From Acidobacteriota bacterium (GTDB lineage Bacteria > Acidobacteriota > Terriglobia > Acidiferrales > UBA7541): a stretch of 50,495 nt of DNA. The position numbers and the translations under genes were made by a program. The stretch spans positions 1-50,495 of the forward strand of contig QHZB01000197.1 in the NCBI GenBank assembly GCA_003224525.1, given 5' to 3'. Below the pieces are notes generated by a model. It was not told the origin of the DNA and did not search any database. It saw only the letters and a list, made by a program, of their open reading frames with translations. Below are positions 33,616-43,526 of the stretch, piece by piece; the first letter of the stretch is position 1, and every line of letters starts with the position of its first letter.

Positions 33616-34935
33616 ATGGACGTCCTACCGACGGACCCAGCAGTCGCCCTACGCGCGCGAAGACGAATCGCGTGGCGGCTCCTTCCCTTTCTCTTCCTGC
33701 TCTATATCATCGCCTTCCTGGACCGGATGAATGTGGGCGCGGCGGCTCTGCAGATGCCCGGCGACTTGGGCTTCAACGACAGAGTGGTTGGCCTCGGAGC
33801 CGGGATGTTTTTCATCGGATACGTGGTGCTCGAAATCCCCGGCGCGTTGATTGCCGAACGCTGGAGCGCACGCCGTTGGATCGCCCGCATTATGATTTCC
33901 TGGGGAATGATAACCGCGCTGCTGGCGTTTATCCACACCGCGCGGGAGTTTTATTTGGTGCGTTTTCTTGTGGGTGCGGCGGAGGCGGGATTCTTCCCTG
34001 CCGTCATTGTGTATGTGTCTCACTGGTTTCGGTATCAGGATCGCGCGAAAGCGATCGCTGTTTTTTATGCCGCTAATCCACTTTCATACCTGATCGGCTC
34101 GCCGCTCGCGGGATTGTTGCTGGGCATTACCTGGCTTGGTTTAAGGGGTTGGCGATGGTTGTTCATTCTGGAAGGAATTCCGGCGGTTGTGTTCGGCGTG
34201 ATTACGCTTTTTTATCTGACGGATTGGCCGCGAACGGCAAGTTGGCTCCGCCCGGATGAACGCGATTGGATCAACGATGAATTGGAGAGGGAAAAGCAGG
34301 CGAAGAAAAAGGTTCGTTCCTATACGATTTGGCAGGCACTTTCGCAGCGCGACGTGATTCTGCTTACATTGAGTTATTTCTGCGCGACGACAGGAGGCTA
34401 CGGAATCGCGTTTTGGCTCCCGACGATTTTGAAGCGGCTTTCCGGGCAGAGCGATCTTCGCGTGAGTCTGTTGGCCGCGTTGCCCTATCTTGCCGGTTTC
34501 GTGACGCAACAGTGGAACAGTTGGCACTCCGACAAGAGCTATGAGCGCCGCTGGCATGCCGCTGTTCCGATTTTTCTTTGCGGCTTGATTTTGTTGCTGG
34601 CAGTTACTTTTGGTTCGAACATCATGCTCGCGGTCGTTTTGTTCACCTTGGTGGGAGCAAGCTACTTTGCATTCCACCCGTGTTTTTGGGCCGTCCCAAC
34701 GGCTTTTCTCAGTGAGTCGGCGGCGGCGGCTTCGATCGGTTTGATTAATTCGCTGGGAAATCTCGGCGGGTTTGCCGGTCCGCTGATAATGGGTTACTTG
34801 GTGAACCGCACCCATAGTTTCACTGCTGGACTCTTGTACTTGGTTGGCAACCTTTGCCTCTCCGGCATTTTGATGCTTCTGGTCGGTGCGGGAGGGGGCT
34901 CATCGTGGCAGCAGAGAGGAGTTCCAGTAATCTAA
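33616..34935 (+). CDS. MFS transporter, anion:cation symporter (ACS) family
   Basis: 439 aa, twelve predicted transmembrane helices. ACS-family signatures: 'LYIIAFLDRMNVGAAALQM' in helix 1, 'GYVVLEIPGALIAERWSARRWIARIMISWG' spanning helices 2-3 in part, and 'FYLVRFLVGAAEAGFFPAVI' in helix 4. ACS members import organic anions such as tartrate, hexuronates, galactonate or aromatic acids by proton symport in the inner membrane. The neighbours (dehydratase, 2-hydroxyacid dehydrogenase, reductase relic) point to a sugar acid. Transcribed from the divergent palindrome-containing region. Confidence 0.88.
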   Translation: MDVLPTDPAVALRARRRIAWRLLPFLFLLYIIAFLDRMNVGAAALQMPGDLGFNDRVVGLGAGMFFIGYVVLEIPGALIAERWSARRWIARIMISWGMITALLAFIHTAREFYLVRFLVGAAEAGFFPAVIVYVSHWFRYQDRAKAIAVFYAANPLSYLIGSPLAGLLLGITWLGLRGWRWLFILEGIPAVVFGVITLFYLTDWPRTASWLRPDERDWINDELEREKQAKKKVRSYTIWQALSQRDVILLTLSYFCATTGGYGIAFWLPTILKRLSGQSDLRVSLLAALPYLAGFVTQQWNSWHSDKSYERRWHAAVPIFLCGLILLLAVTFGSNIMLAVVLFTLVGASYFAFHPCFWAVPTAFLSESAAAASIGLINSLGNLGGFAGPLIMGYLVNRTHSFTAGLLYLVGNLCLSGILMLLVGAGGGSSWQQRGVPVI

Positions 34936-35019
34936 AGGAAGGAGCGACCTGCGTCAGAAGGCCAGCCTGGCCGCGTCGGACAACCGCCAAGATTCTTATG
35001 GCAGATGCAGATCGGAGGC

Positions 35020-36744
35020 TCAATGAATTTCGGGTTCAGGGATAGGCTCGGTGCCTTCCAGAAAATCGAAATCGCATCCTTCGTGAGCTTGTTTGATGTG
35101 TTCCATAAAAAGCTTCCCGTAGCCACGTGGATATATGCCCTCGTTGGGGCGCCAAGCCGCGCGACGGCGTGCAAGCTCATCTTCGTTCACATGCATGTTG
35201 AGTTGGCGGGCAGGGACGTCGAGTTCGATGATATCGCCTTCCTTCAACAACGCGAGTGGCCCGCCAACGAAGGATTCAGGAGAGACGTGGAGGACACAGG
35301 CACCGTAACTCGTGCCGCTCATGCGCGCGTCGGAAATACGGACCATGTCGCGGACGCCAGTCTTTAGTATCTTTTGCGGAAGCTGGAGATTTCCCCACTC
35401 GGGCATTCCCGGGGCGCCTTTCGGGCCAGCATTGCGCAGAACCAGCACGCTATTCGCGTCGACATCGAGGGCGGGATCATCGAGGCGGGCATTTAGTTCG
35501 TCGAAGCTGTCAAAAACAATGGCTCGGCCGGTGTGCTTGAGGAGCCGCGGCTCAGCGGCGGACGCTTTGATGACTGCGCCGTTGGGGGCGAGATTTCCAT
35601 AGAGAATGGCCAAGCCACCAGAGGTGAGCACCGGACTGTCAAGACTGCGGATTACATCCGAATTATAGATTTCGGCACTGGCGATATTTTCACGAAGAGT
35701 TTTTCCGGTGATGGTCAGGCAAGTTAAATCCAAGTGGGGTGACATCGCTTTAAGCAGAGCTGGTAGACCACCGGCGTAATAGAAATCTTCCATGAGGTAT
35801 TTGCCGCTCGGACGAATATTCGCGAGCATGGGCGTCTTTTTTGAAAATTGGTCGAAGTGCTCGAGCGTGATTTTTATTCCCGCTCGCCCTGCCACGGCAA
35901 GCAGGTGAATCACAGAGTTCGTCGAGCCGCCGAGCCCAAACACTGCGGCGATCGCATTGTTGAAGGAAGCTTCGCGCAAAATGTCGCGTGGCTTCAAATC
36001 TTCCCAGACCATTTCCACTACGCGACGGCCTGAACGGTTTGCCATTTTTGGGTGATTGGCATCGACTGCGGGGATCGAGGTCGCGCCGGGAAGAGTGAAG
36101 CCCAACACCTCGGTCAAACTCGTCATGGTCGACGCGGTGCCCATGGTCATACAGGTTCCAGCAGAGCGCGCGATGCCGTCTTCGATCTCGGTCCATGCTC
36201 GCAGATCGATGTTGCCTGCGCGTCGTTCTGCCCAGTACTTGGAGACGTCAGAACCGCTGCCGAGAATCTGACCGTGCCAGTTGCCGCGAAGCATCGGTCC
36301 GGCGGGAACGTAGATTGCGGGGAGATTCATACTGATGGCGCCCATCATGAGTGCAGGCGTGGTTTTGTCGCAGCCGCCCATTAGGACGCAGCCATCGGCG
36401 GGGTAGGAGCGCAGGAGTTCCTCGGTCTCCATCGCCAGCAGGTTGCGATACATCATTGTGGTGGGCTTTTGAAAAGTTTCGCCGAGGGTAAACGCGGGCA
36501 TTTCCACAGGGAAACCGCCGGCTTGCCAGACGCCGCGCTTCACGTCTTCGGCGCGCTCGCGAAGATGGCTATGGCAGGGGTTGATATCGCCCCAGGTGTT
36601 AATGATCGCGATTACGGGTTTTCCGGCATAATCCGCTTGGGTGCAGCCCATGGAGGCAGCGCGTGAGCGGTGTCCGAACGAACGGAGGTCGTCGGGCCCG
36701 TACCAGCGATAGCTTCTCAGCGACTTGGGATCTTTTTCCGACAC
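35020..36744 (-). CDS. IlvD/Edd-family sugar-acid dehydratase
   Basis: 574 aa, the length of pentonate dehydratases. Three cysteines for the [2Fe-2S] cluster are at residues 57 (INPCHSH), 125 (MGGCDKTTPA) and 198 (GTCMTMG), close to positions 59, 127 and 200 reported for L-arabinonate dehydratase of Rhizobium leguminosarum. The catalytic Ser region 'ISDARMSGTSYGACVLHVSP' is present. It is the acid-sugar subgroup, which dehydrates L-arabinonate, D-xylonate, D-galactonate or L-fuconate to 2-keto-3-deoxy acids. Adjacent GH51, GH39 and GH29 suggest arabinonate, xylonate or fuconate as candidates; the choice is not decidable from sequence by eye. Convergent with the MFS gene. Confidence 0.88.
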   Translation of the reverse strand: MSEKDPKSLRSYRWYGPDDLRSFGHRSRAASMGCTQADYAGKPVIAIINTWGDINPCHSHLRERAEDVKRGVWQAGGFPVEMPAFTLGETFQKPTTMMYRNLLAMETEELLRSYPADGCVLMGGCDKTTPALMMGAISMNLPAIYVPAGPMLRGNWHGQILGSGSDVSKYWAERRAGNIDLRAWTEIEDGIARSAGTCMTMGTASTMTSLTEVLGFTLPGATSIPAVDANHPKMANRSGRRVVEMVWEDLKPRDILREASFNNAIAAVFGLGGSTNSVIHLLAVAGRAGIKITLEHFDQFSKKTPMLANIRPSGKYLMEDFYYAGGLPALLKAMSPHLDLTCLTITGKTLRENIASAEIYNSDVIRSLDSPVLTSGGLAILYGNLAPNGAVIKASAAEPRLLKHTGRAIVFDSFDELNARLDDPALDVDANSVLVLRNAGPKGAPGMPEWGNLQLPQKILKTGVRDMVRISDARMSGTSYGACVLHVSPESFVGGPLALLKEGDIIELDVPARQLNMHVNEDELARRRAAWRPNEGIYPRGYGKLFMEHIKQAHEGCDFDFLEGTEPIPEPEIH

Positions 36745-36968
36745 AGAGTCCTTTCCGAAAACGTAAGGCTTGATTCACACAACCGTAGAACTTTGAAACC
36801 GGGCGGTCAACTCCGAATCGTTCTTGCTGAACCGGTGTATTGTAGGAGGCCGGAATTTGCGGTGTCAAATTCCAAGACTAAACAAGGGGTTTGCTTCTTG
36901 CGACGGCGATTCTGGAGAAGGTCCGCTTTGATTGTGGTGCATTCTCTTGCGCTGTTCGGACGACGACC

Positions 36969-37940
36969 ATGAGAAACGACACGATTCTAGTGCTAGCGAG
37001 ACCAGGCGAACCTCAGCTTGCGATGCTGAGCCAGTTGCCAGCGGAGGTAAAAACGATCGTCGGAGACGCTGCCGAATCATTTGGCCAAGAGGCCACCCAC
37101 GCGAACGTGCTCTTCAACTGGTCGGGCTCCCTCGCATTGTTTAAGAAGGTGTTTGCAATTTGTCCGAATTTGCTTTGGGTGCATTCCCGTTCCGTGGGCT
37201 TGGAGAGAACGCTGTTTCCGGAGTTGATCGAGAGTGCCGTGCCACTGACCAATGGGGCGGGCGTGTTTAGCGGATCTCTGGGCGAGTTTACGCTCGGCGC
37301 GATCTTGTATTTCGCGAAAGATTTCCGGCGCATGGCTCGGAATCAGATGGCTGGCGTGTGGGAGGTCTTTGAAGTTTCGTGGGCGTCGGGTAAGACCGTT
37401 GGAATCATTGGTTATGGGGACATCGGGCGGGCGATCGCGGAGAGAGTGCGCGCCCTTGGAATGAATGTGCTCGCCGTGAAGCGGCATGCTTCATGTTCCC
37501 AGGATGTGGATCCGTTGGTTACCGAGACTTACGCGCCAGAGCGGCGGGTTGAAATGATTTCGCGCTGCGACTATGTCGTTGTAGCCGCACCCTTGACTTC
37601 GGAGACTCGTGGGATGATTGGCGAGGCAGAGTTTGCCGTGATGAAGCCCACGGCGGTGGTGATCAATGTTGGGCGCGGGCCGGTCATCAACGAGGTAGCG
37701 ATGATCGGCGCCCTCTCCAACGGCCGGATTAGAGGCGCTGCCCTGGACGTGTTCGATCACGAGCCGTTGCCGACGGGTCATCCGTTCTACAAGCTAGAAA
37801 ACGTTTTGCTTTCGCCGCATTGCGCGGACCATACGCCAGATTGGCTGGACAATGCTATGCAGTTTTTCATCGAGCAATACGAACGATTCCGGAAGGGTGA
37901 GCCGTTACGCAATATCGTGGATAAGCGCTTGGGGTACTAA
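36969..37940 (+). CDS. D-isomer-specific 2-hydroxyacid dehydrogenase
   Basis: 323 aa from the ATG at 36969, which lacks a strong ribosome binding site. Rossmann NAD-binding motif GIIGYGDIGRAIAERVRALG (about residues 140-160). Catalytic triad regions are present: Arg in 'VINVGRGPVINE', Glu in 'ALDVFDHEPLP' and His in 'LSPHCADHT'. The family reduces glyoxylate, hydroxypyruvate or other 2-keto acids with NAD(P)H. It is divergent from the IlvD-type dehydratase, whose keto-acid products it could process; substrate unresolved. Confidence 0.88.
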   Translation: MRNDTILVLARPGEPQLAMLSQLPAEVKTIVGDAAESFGQEATHANVLFNWSGSLALFKKVFAICPNLLWVHSRSVGLERTLFPELIESAVPLTNGAGVFSGSLGEFTLGAILYFAKDFRRMARNQMAGVWEVFEVSWASGKTVGIIGYGDIGRAIAERVRALGMNVLAVKRHASCSQDVDPLVTETYAPERRVEMISRCDYVVVAAPLTSETRGMIGEAEFAVMKPTAVVINVGRGPVINEVAMIGALSNGRIRGAALDVFDHEPLPTGHPFYKLENVLLSPHCADHTPDWLDNAMQFFIEQYERFRKGEPLRNIVDKRLGY

Positions 37941-37983
37941 GCATAACCGCAAAAATCGGCTTATTTTTCGGCAATCTGCGCTT

Positions 37984-38928
37984 CTAAGTCAGCGCATGGA
38001 CTTCGCGCCAGATTGTTGGTTCTACTGGAATGCCTTTCTCAAGATCTTCTTTTCGCGTTTGCAACGTGTGCTCACCGGGATATCGCACTTGTTCACCGGA
38101 CAGGGCTGCTTGTGATTGCAAGTGGTCGATGATCTGATCGGCGACACTCGTCGATGTATCCGACTGCTCCGAAGATTGCGCGTTAATGGCGATGAATATC
38201 TGTGAGAGCTTTGTCTCGCGTTCACTATCCGTCGGTATCTCAAACGTGGCGCAACCGCCCGATTGCATCGTTGCAACCATATCCAACATCAGCGCCAAAC
38301 CCGAACCCTTCCAGTAGCCGATAGGTAGTGGACGTTTGGATGCCTCAATGGCAGCGGGATCTTGTGTGAGGTGTCCAGCCGCATCGAAGCCTCCAGCGAC
38401 AGGCAATTGTTCACCGCGCATTCGATAGGCAGCGACAGCGCCGTAAGAAAACTGCGACAGCGCCATGTCAAGAACTACGTGGCCTTTCGCTCTCGGCACG
38501 GCTATGATCAGCGCATTGTTGCCGACGCCAGGACTGCTTGCTCCCCACAGCGGTAGATTTGGCAGGGTGTTGGTCCAGCAAATTCCGATGACCCCGGCTT
38601 CGGCTGCTTGCCAGACCTAGCTGCTGCCGCGCATCCAATGGTTGCTATTTGCGAGAGCTACCCAGCCAATTCCCTTTTCCCGCGCGATCGCGATCGCTCT
38701 GTCTATGCAATGCTAGGCGTTCAGATTTCCAGGCCCGCTGTTTCCATCCCATCGCTCTAGCAAGCCAAAATTCGCGACCCAGGTCGGCTCTGCCTGCACT
38801 GCAATGATCCCTGTGCTTACCGAAAACTCCATCCAGCCGTTTTCAGCCCTATGTAACATTCCGATCTCCTGGTTAGCCTGCTTCAATTTCATCTTCTTGA
38901 AAATCACTGATTTCAAAGGTATTCGCAC
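37984..38928 (-). pseudogene. yiaK-like reductase pseudogene with two amber codons
   Basis: One continuous frame resembles the C-terminal three quarters of 2,3-diketo-L-gulonate reductase YiaK (Ldh2 family): [31 protein letters not shown], 'PVAGGFDAAGHLTQDP' and 'GYWKGSGLALMLDM'. It is broken by TAG at 38713-38715 (after NLNA) and TAG at 38617-38619 (where family members have Tyr in GGSYGWQAAE). The first 70-80 residues of the family are absent; the frame instead runs into a repeated sequence (38884-38955). The longest piece, from a GTG at 38499, is 171 aa and lacks most of the active site. Formerly it may have reduced a 2-keto sugar acid. Confidence 0.8.
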
Positions 38929-38955
38929 CGGATAGCATTTTCGGTAGGGACAGGA
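38884..38955 (-). repeat. Dispersed degenerate repeat, copy B
   Basis: About 83% identical over 71 bp to 48724-48794. On the minus strand both encode (M)xSGANxFEIxDFQEDE, suggesting a duplicated piece of a coding region. It lies exactly where the yiaK-like pseudogene loses its N-terminus. Confidence 0.5.
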
Positions 38956-38985
38956 GTCCCCCTCTTAGTTGTGTTTAACTTGTAG

Positions 38986-41109
38986 CTAGCGGGCTGCGAC
39001 TCCCGTGAATGTGTCGTTTCCCTCAATCGGAATTAACGACTGCGGTACTGCGTCGAAAAGAAGTTGACTCAGTACGTTCAGGGTTATGACGGAAACCGAA
39101 TGTTGGGGGAAATCGACCAGAAAATTCGGTCCGATTTTGATCGTTTTCTGCTGTAGTGAAACCGCGTTCGGGGTCGCAAAGCTGTTGGCCGAGGTCATCG
39201 AATCCGCGTTGATAGTCTCCATGATGGCGCTGGAAGACAGCGGCGCCCCAACAATGTGCACTGAAGTGCACAGCGCTCTCTGCGGATCTGTATTGACGGC
39301 TTTGATGAAGATGTGCTTACCGTCAGCAGTGCGGCTCACCACTACATCCAAATAAGGCACGCCCTTGCCCTCCCTAGTTGTGTCGAATGTGGGGCTGCTC
39401 ACGCGCGCGGTGATTCGTTGTGCGCCAAGGTGGCGATTGTAAAGTTCATTAACGAGGTACGTGGGGGTGACGAATAAGTTGTCGCGGCTGGCCTGGACCA
39501 TTCCTCCCGACCACCCGTTCACCATGTCGGACACCGCGCTCATGGCCACAATGTCGCTGCGCTCGAATACGTTCATAAGCCGCGCGGCATATAAGGCAGA
39601 CTCCATCGAGTGTTGCCTTGGCAAGGGCGACGAGGTGTTCCATTCGTTGATGGCCAGTTTGATTGTGCGTCCGGGAACGAGATCACGAATGAGACCACCA
39701 ACTTGCTTGTAGAAACGTTCGTAGAACAATGGGTGGGCCATGAGGTTTAACGGATCACCCATCATCTGCCTAACACCGTAATAATGATGGATCGCAAGAT
39801 AGTCGATATGAGGGCCCGCAAGCCGCAGGACCGTGCGGTTCCAGTCCATGTTGTTGTCGCCAACAGCGATTAGCTGGATGGACGGGTCGACGCCGGACAT
39901 GGCTGCGGCGTAGCGTTCGAAGTTCTGTGCATAGGTATTGGCATCGCTATGCCCACGAACCCAGTCTCCCCAGATTTCGTTCCCAACTTCCCAATACTTC
40001 ACCTTGAACGCATTGGAGTTGCCGTTCGCCGCGCGCATGGCGCCTTGACGGGAAGATGCCGGACCGTTCGCATACTCAACCCACGCCGCCGCCTCAGTAG
40101 GCGTTGCGCCGCGGCCCTCGACATTCACGGTAATCGACGGTTCAGCGCTGACATTTCGGCAGAGACGAACGAATTCATCAGTGCCAAAATCGCTGGGCTC
40201 CGGCTCGTTGCCCCAGGAAAGGTTCGTCCACGTGAGCCGCTGATCGCGCGGACCAATGCCCCACATCCAGTGATAATCCTGAGCAACGTTTCCGCCTGGC
40301 CAGCGAATGAAGGCAGGACGCAACGCTTTGATCTTCTGGAAGACATCGGAGCGCACGCCATCCACGGCATCACCCGGTAACATAGAAACCTGGTCGAGCC
40401 AGAGGCGGCCTTTTCCGCTGAACAGGATGACGATCTTTGCGAGCGCATCACTCTTTGAAGGAGTCAGAGTGAAATCGTATTTCTTCCAATCTCCGAAAAC
40501 ATCATTGATCTCCGCAGACGAGTAGGTTTCCCCGCCCGTCCTGTCCGCTTCCAACGCAACATGGACGCGAGCCTTGAATCCATCGGTCCTGATCCACAGA
40601 TAACCATGGTAAGGGAGTCCCTGCCGAATGGAGATGCCCCCTTGGCGGATTCCACGGCGCTGGCCATCGTCTTCGGCAAGATCCACGCGCAGCGAATGTT
40701 CGGTTCGCTCAGTCATGAATTCGTGGCGCATAGAGTAATACACCGCATCGTCCCAGTGGAAATGCAGCCCTGGATCATCATTGCGGTCATCTGGTTCGCG
40801 TTCCCAATAGCGAGGCAGCCCTATCGCATTTGGTGCTTCGTCGAAACTTCGATCACGAATAAGTTCAGCGGTCAATCCGCGCTTCACGCCTTCAAACATA
40901 AATTCATCAAATTGGCCGTAGAGTACCGGGCTTATTTGACCCTCGACCCGATCCACATCGATTTCTACGGTTGCGACGGCTGGGCCTCGCTGATCTTGGG
41001 CTCCAAGCGGAGGCCGAGTGAGATAGAAACCGCAGAGAACTAAGCCGAATGATGACCACAGAGCCAAATTCATCGCGGGGTTCGCACTTTTTGTTCCAGC
41101 GAAATTCAT
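38986..41109 (-). CDS. GH51-type alpha-L-arabinofuranosidase
   Basis: 707 aa. An N-terminal signal segment (NLALWSSFGLVLCGFYLTR) is present; the ATG at 41073 is an equally possible start. A carbohydrate-binding-like beta domain (about residues 45-230) precedes the (beta/alpha)8 barrel. Acid/base Glu is in 'KYWEVGNEIWGDW' and nucleophile Glu in 'LAINEWNTSS', followed by a C-terminal beta-sandwich. GH51 releases arabinofuranose from arabinoxylan, arabinan or pectin side chains. The N-terminal opening 'ISPVLYGQFDEFMFEG' is typical. Divergent to the GH39 gene with a shared 200-bp promoter region. Confidence 0.88.
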   Translation of the reverse strand: MNFAGTKSANPAMNLALWSSFGLVLCGFYLTRPPLGAQDQRGPAVATVEIDVDRVEGQISPVLYGQFDEFMFEGVKRGLTAELIRDRSFDEAPNAIGLPRYWEREPDDRNDDPGLHFHWDDAVYYSMRHEFMTERTEHSLRVDLAEDDGQRRGIRQGGISIRQGLPYHGYLWIRTDGFKARVHVALEADRTGGETYSSAEINDVFGDWKKYDFTLTPSKSDALAKIVILFSGKGRLWLDQVSMLPGDAVDGVRSDVFQKIKALRPAFIRWPGGNVAQDYHWMWGIGPRDQRLTWTNLSWGNEPEPSDFGTDEFVRLCRNVSAEPSITVNVEGRGATPTEAAAWVEYANGPASSRQGAMRAANGNSNAFKVKYWEVGNEIWGDWVRGHSDANTYAQNFERYAAAMSGVDPSIQLIAVGDNNMDWNRTVLRLAGPHIDYLAIHHYYGVRQMMGDPLNLMAHPLFYERFYKQVGGLIRDLVPGRTIKLAINEWNTSSPLPRQHSMESALYAARLMNVFERSDIVAMSAVSDMVNGWSGGMVQASRDNLFVTPTYLVNELYNRHLGAQRITARVSSPTFDTTREGKGVPYLDVVVSRTADGKHIFIKAVNTDPQRALCTSVHIVGAPLSSSAIMETINADSMTSANSFATPNAVSLQQKTIKIGPNFLVDFPQHSVSVITLNVLSQLLFDAVPQSLIPIEGNDTFTGVAAR

Positions 41110-41236
41110 GCAGATTAGCCAGCCGATCGAGTAAAGGCACTGTTCATTGATTTTGGCCGCACGGCGGCGATGATTATTGCTGAATCTAGTGCATTCGGAA
41201 AGAGGTATGACGTCACCCTAGAATTCCGGCGACGTA

Positions 41237-41266
41237 TTGCCTAACCGTCGACCCCAACCCTATAAT
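41237..41266 (+). promoter_or_regulatory. Sigma70-like promoter for GH39
   Basis: TTGCCT (41237-41242), 18-bp spacer and a consensus TATAAT (41261-41266). It would give a leader of about 40 nt before the GH39 start at 41312. Confidence 0.5.
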
Positions 41267-41311
41267 CTGCGACCAGAAGGTCTCGTTAGCCTTCTTCCCA
41301 ACGGGTGAACT

Positions 41312-43006
41312 TTGTATCGAATCCTTGCTGCGCTGGTGCTTCTGTTCTTCGTAGTTCGTTCGTCCTGCTCGCAAGAAGTGGCGCAAGACATAAGCATCAA
41401 GGTGCACGCCGATCAACCGGATGGACCAATGATCCCCATCTGGAATTATTTCGGCTACGACGAGCCCAATTACACTTACTCGCCCAATGGCAAGAAATTA
41501 CTCGGCGAGCTCGCCACCCTGAGCCCCGCACCGGTCTACGTTCGTGTCCACAATCTGCTAACGACCGGCGACGGGTCGGCCTCATTAAAATGGGGCTCCA
41601 CGAATGTCTACACGGAAGACGCCGCGGGAAAGCCGGTCTATAGCTGGACCCTTCTGGATCGCATTTTCGATACCTTTCACGCCGCTGGAATCAAGCCACT
41701 GGTCGAAATCGGATTCATGCCCGAAGCGCTTTCCACTCACTCACAGCCTTACCGCCACACTTTTCCGCAAGGCTCAGTTTTTACCGGCTGGACTTACCCG
41801 CCGAAGGATTATCAGAAGTGGTCCGAAGTCGTCTTTCAATTTGTTCGGCATCTTCGCGAGCGCTATGGCGACGCGGAAGTAAAAACCTGGTTGTGGGAAG
41901 TGTGGAATGAACCGGACATCCCTTACTGGCAGGGCACTCCCGAGGAGTTCTTCAAGCTATACGACTATTCGGTCGATGCCGTACTGCGAGCGCTGCCTGA
42001 TGCTCGCGTCGGCGGCCCGGATTCCACCGGCCCTGGTTCTCCGAAGGCTGCTGAATTCCTGCGCAATTTTCTCGATCATTGCGCGCACCAGCGAAACCAA
42101 GTGACCGGAAAGACCGGCTCGCAACTTGATTTCATCGCCTTTCATCCTAAGGGCTCACCAGCCTGGCAAGGCGATCACGTGGTGATGGGGATGGCGCGCC
42201 AGCTCGCATCCATCGAACAGGGTTTCAAAATCGTGAAGTCTTTTCCTGAGTGGCATGACACTCCAATCATCCTTGGAGAGTCCGACCCGGAGGGTTGCGC
42301 GGCGTGTTCAGCGCGCACCAATCCCCAGAATGGATACCGTAACGGCGCCTTGTATGCCGCCTACACAGCGGAGGCGATCAAAGCCAGCTACGCACTGGCG
42401 GCCCGCGAGCAAGTTCGTCTTGCCGGCTCCGTAACTTGGTCCTTCGAGTTCGAAGACCAGCCCTACTTCGAAGGATTTCGCGAACTGGCCACAAATGGAT
42501 TGGACAAACCGGTGCTCAATGCCTTCCGGATGTTCGGGTTGCTGGGCAGCGAACGCGTAAAGGTTTCGAGCACCGGTGCGCTTCCAACCGAGCAGGTTGT
42601 AAGCTCAGGAGTGCGGCAACAGCCGGATATCAGCGCCATTGCTACCCGCAAGAATCAGGAAGTCGACATCATGATTTGGAATTATCACGACGAGGACGGT
42701 GACGCCCCCGCTGCGCCCATCGACCTAGCGATCACCGGCCTGCTCGAAGCCATGCACATTGCGCCCATGCACCTTGCGCTTGTCGAACATTTTCGGATTG
42801 ACGCGCGTCACAGCAATGCCTTCACGGCTTGGAAACAAATGGGATCACCGCAATCTCCTTCCCCCGAGCAGTACGATCAGTTGCAGAGCGCCGGCCACTT
42901 GCAGCTCCTCACCTCGCCAGCCTGGGTTCCGATTGAGCACGGCGTAGCCCATTTGCAATTCACCTTGCCAAGGCAAGGCTTGACCCTCCTGCGCATTACC
43001 TGGTGA
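41312..43006 (+). CDS. GH39-type beta-xylosidase-like hydrolase
   Basis: 564 aa from a TTG start, chosen because it opens the signal peptide (YRILAALVLLFFVVRSSCSQ); no better in-frame start exists nearby and no strong ribosome binding site is seen. The GH39 barrel contains 'RVHNLLTTGDG', the acid/base Glu in 'LWEVWNEPDIPYWQG', 'FIAFHPKGSP' and the probable nucleophile Glu in 'IILGESDPEG'. A C-terminal beta-sandwich ends 'LTLLRITW'. Members cleave beta-xylosides, alpha-L-iduronides or related linkages. An unusual cysteine pair (EGCAACSA) follows the nucleophile. Together with GH51 it would debranch and trim xylan- or arabinan-like oligosaccharides. Confidence 0.85.
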   Translation: MYRILAALVLLFFVVRSSCSQEVAQDISIKVHADQPDGPMIPIWNYFGYDEPNYTYSPNGKKLLGELATLSPAPVYVRVHNLLTTGDGSASLKWGSTNVYTEDAAGKPVYSWTLLDRIFDTFHAAGIKPLVEIGFMPEALSTHSQPYRHTFPQGSVFTGWTYPPKDYQKWSEVVFQFVRHLRERYGDAEVKTWLWEVWNEPDIPYWQGTPEEFFKLYDYSVDAVLRALPDARVGGPDSTGPGSPKAAEFLRNFLDHCAHQRNQVTGKTGSQLDFIAFHPKGSPAWQGDHVVMGMARQLASIEQGFKIVKSFPEWHDTPIILGESDPEGCAACSARTNPQNGYRNGALYAAYTAEAIKASYALAAREQVRLAGSVTWSFEFEDQPYFEGFRELATNGLDKPVLNAFRMFGLLGSERVKVSSTGALPTEQVVSSGVRQQPDISAIATRKNQEVDIMIWNYHDEDGDAPAAPIDLAITGLLEAMHIAPMHLALVEHFRIDARHSNAFTAWKQMGSPQSPSPEQYDQLQSAGHLQLLTSPAWVPIEHGVAHLQFTLPRQGLTLLRITW

Positions 43007-43259
43007 TGGCACGCCTCGTCGCGAGATTCTTGTCAAGTGTTGACCACCGCTCAGGGTGAAAACGCTGGTGTCCGTTAACAATACGGTCGTCGGTTTGGCA
43101 GGACAAACTTCCAGAACGATTTGGATCCCAAGGTTTTCTACGAAACCATTCCGGTCACCAGATTGGATCTAGAAACCCGCCGCCACAACCCGCGAAAAAA
43201 TCTTCTCCTAGCAAAATTTTAGCTTGCCACCCGCCGCGCTTTCATAGATGACGTGTGGC

Positions 43260-43278
43260 GGCGAATTGTTATTTCGCC
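43260..43278 (+). repeat. REP-like palindrome, copy 4 (short arms)
   Basis: GGCGAA-TTGTTAT-TTCGCC. The loop is the exact reverse complement of that in copies 1 and 2. It shares a longer right flank (ending ATTCTGCGATGC, to 43312) with copy 3 at 49805, showing that the repeat unit extends about 35 bp past the palindrome. Confidence 0.6.
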
Positions 43279-43526
43279 CATGACTCCCCGCACTGCTAGC
43301 ATTCTGCGATGCGTTATCCGGCCCAACTTCTCTCCATAAACTTATTGATAAGTCCTTTCAAATCAACAAATCTTTCTGGGCAAGTTTCTGGCACCAGTGA
43401 CGCGTCGAAGACGCAGTCGGGGCTGAACGTGAATCACTTCCGACAACGTTGCGTGAAGGCACGGCCAGGACACACCTATTCCCCCGTATTATTCAAATCG
43501 CCAAATCGTTTTTGTTTTATTTGCTA

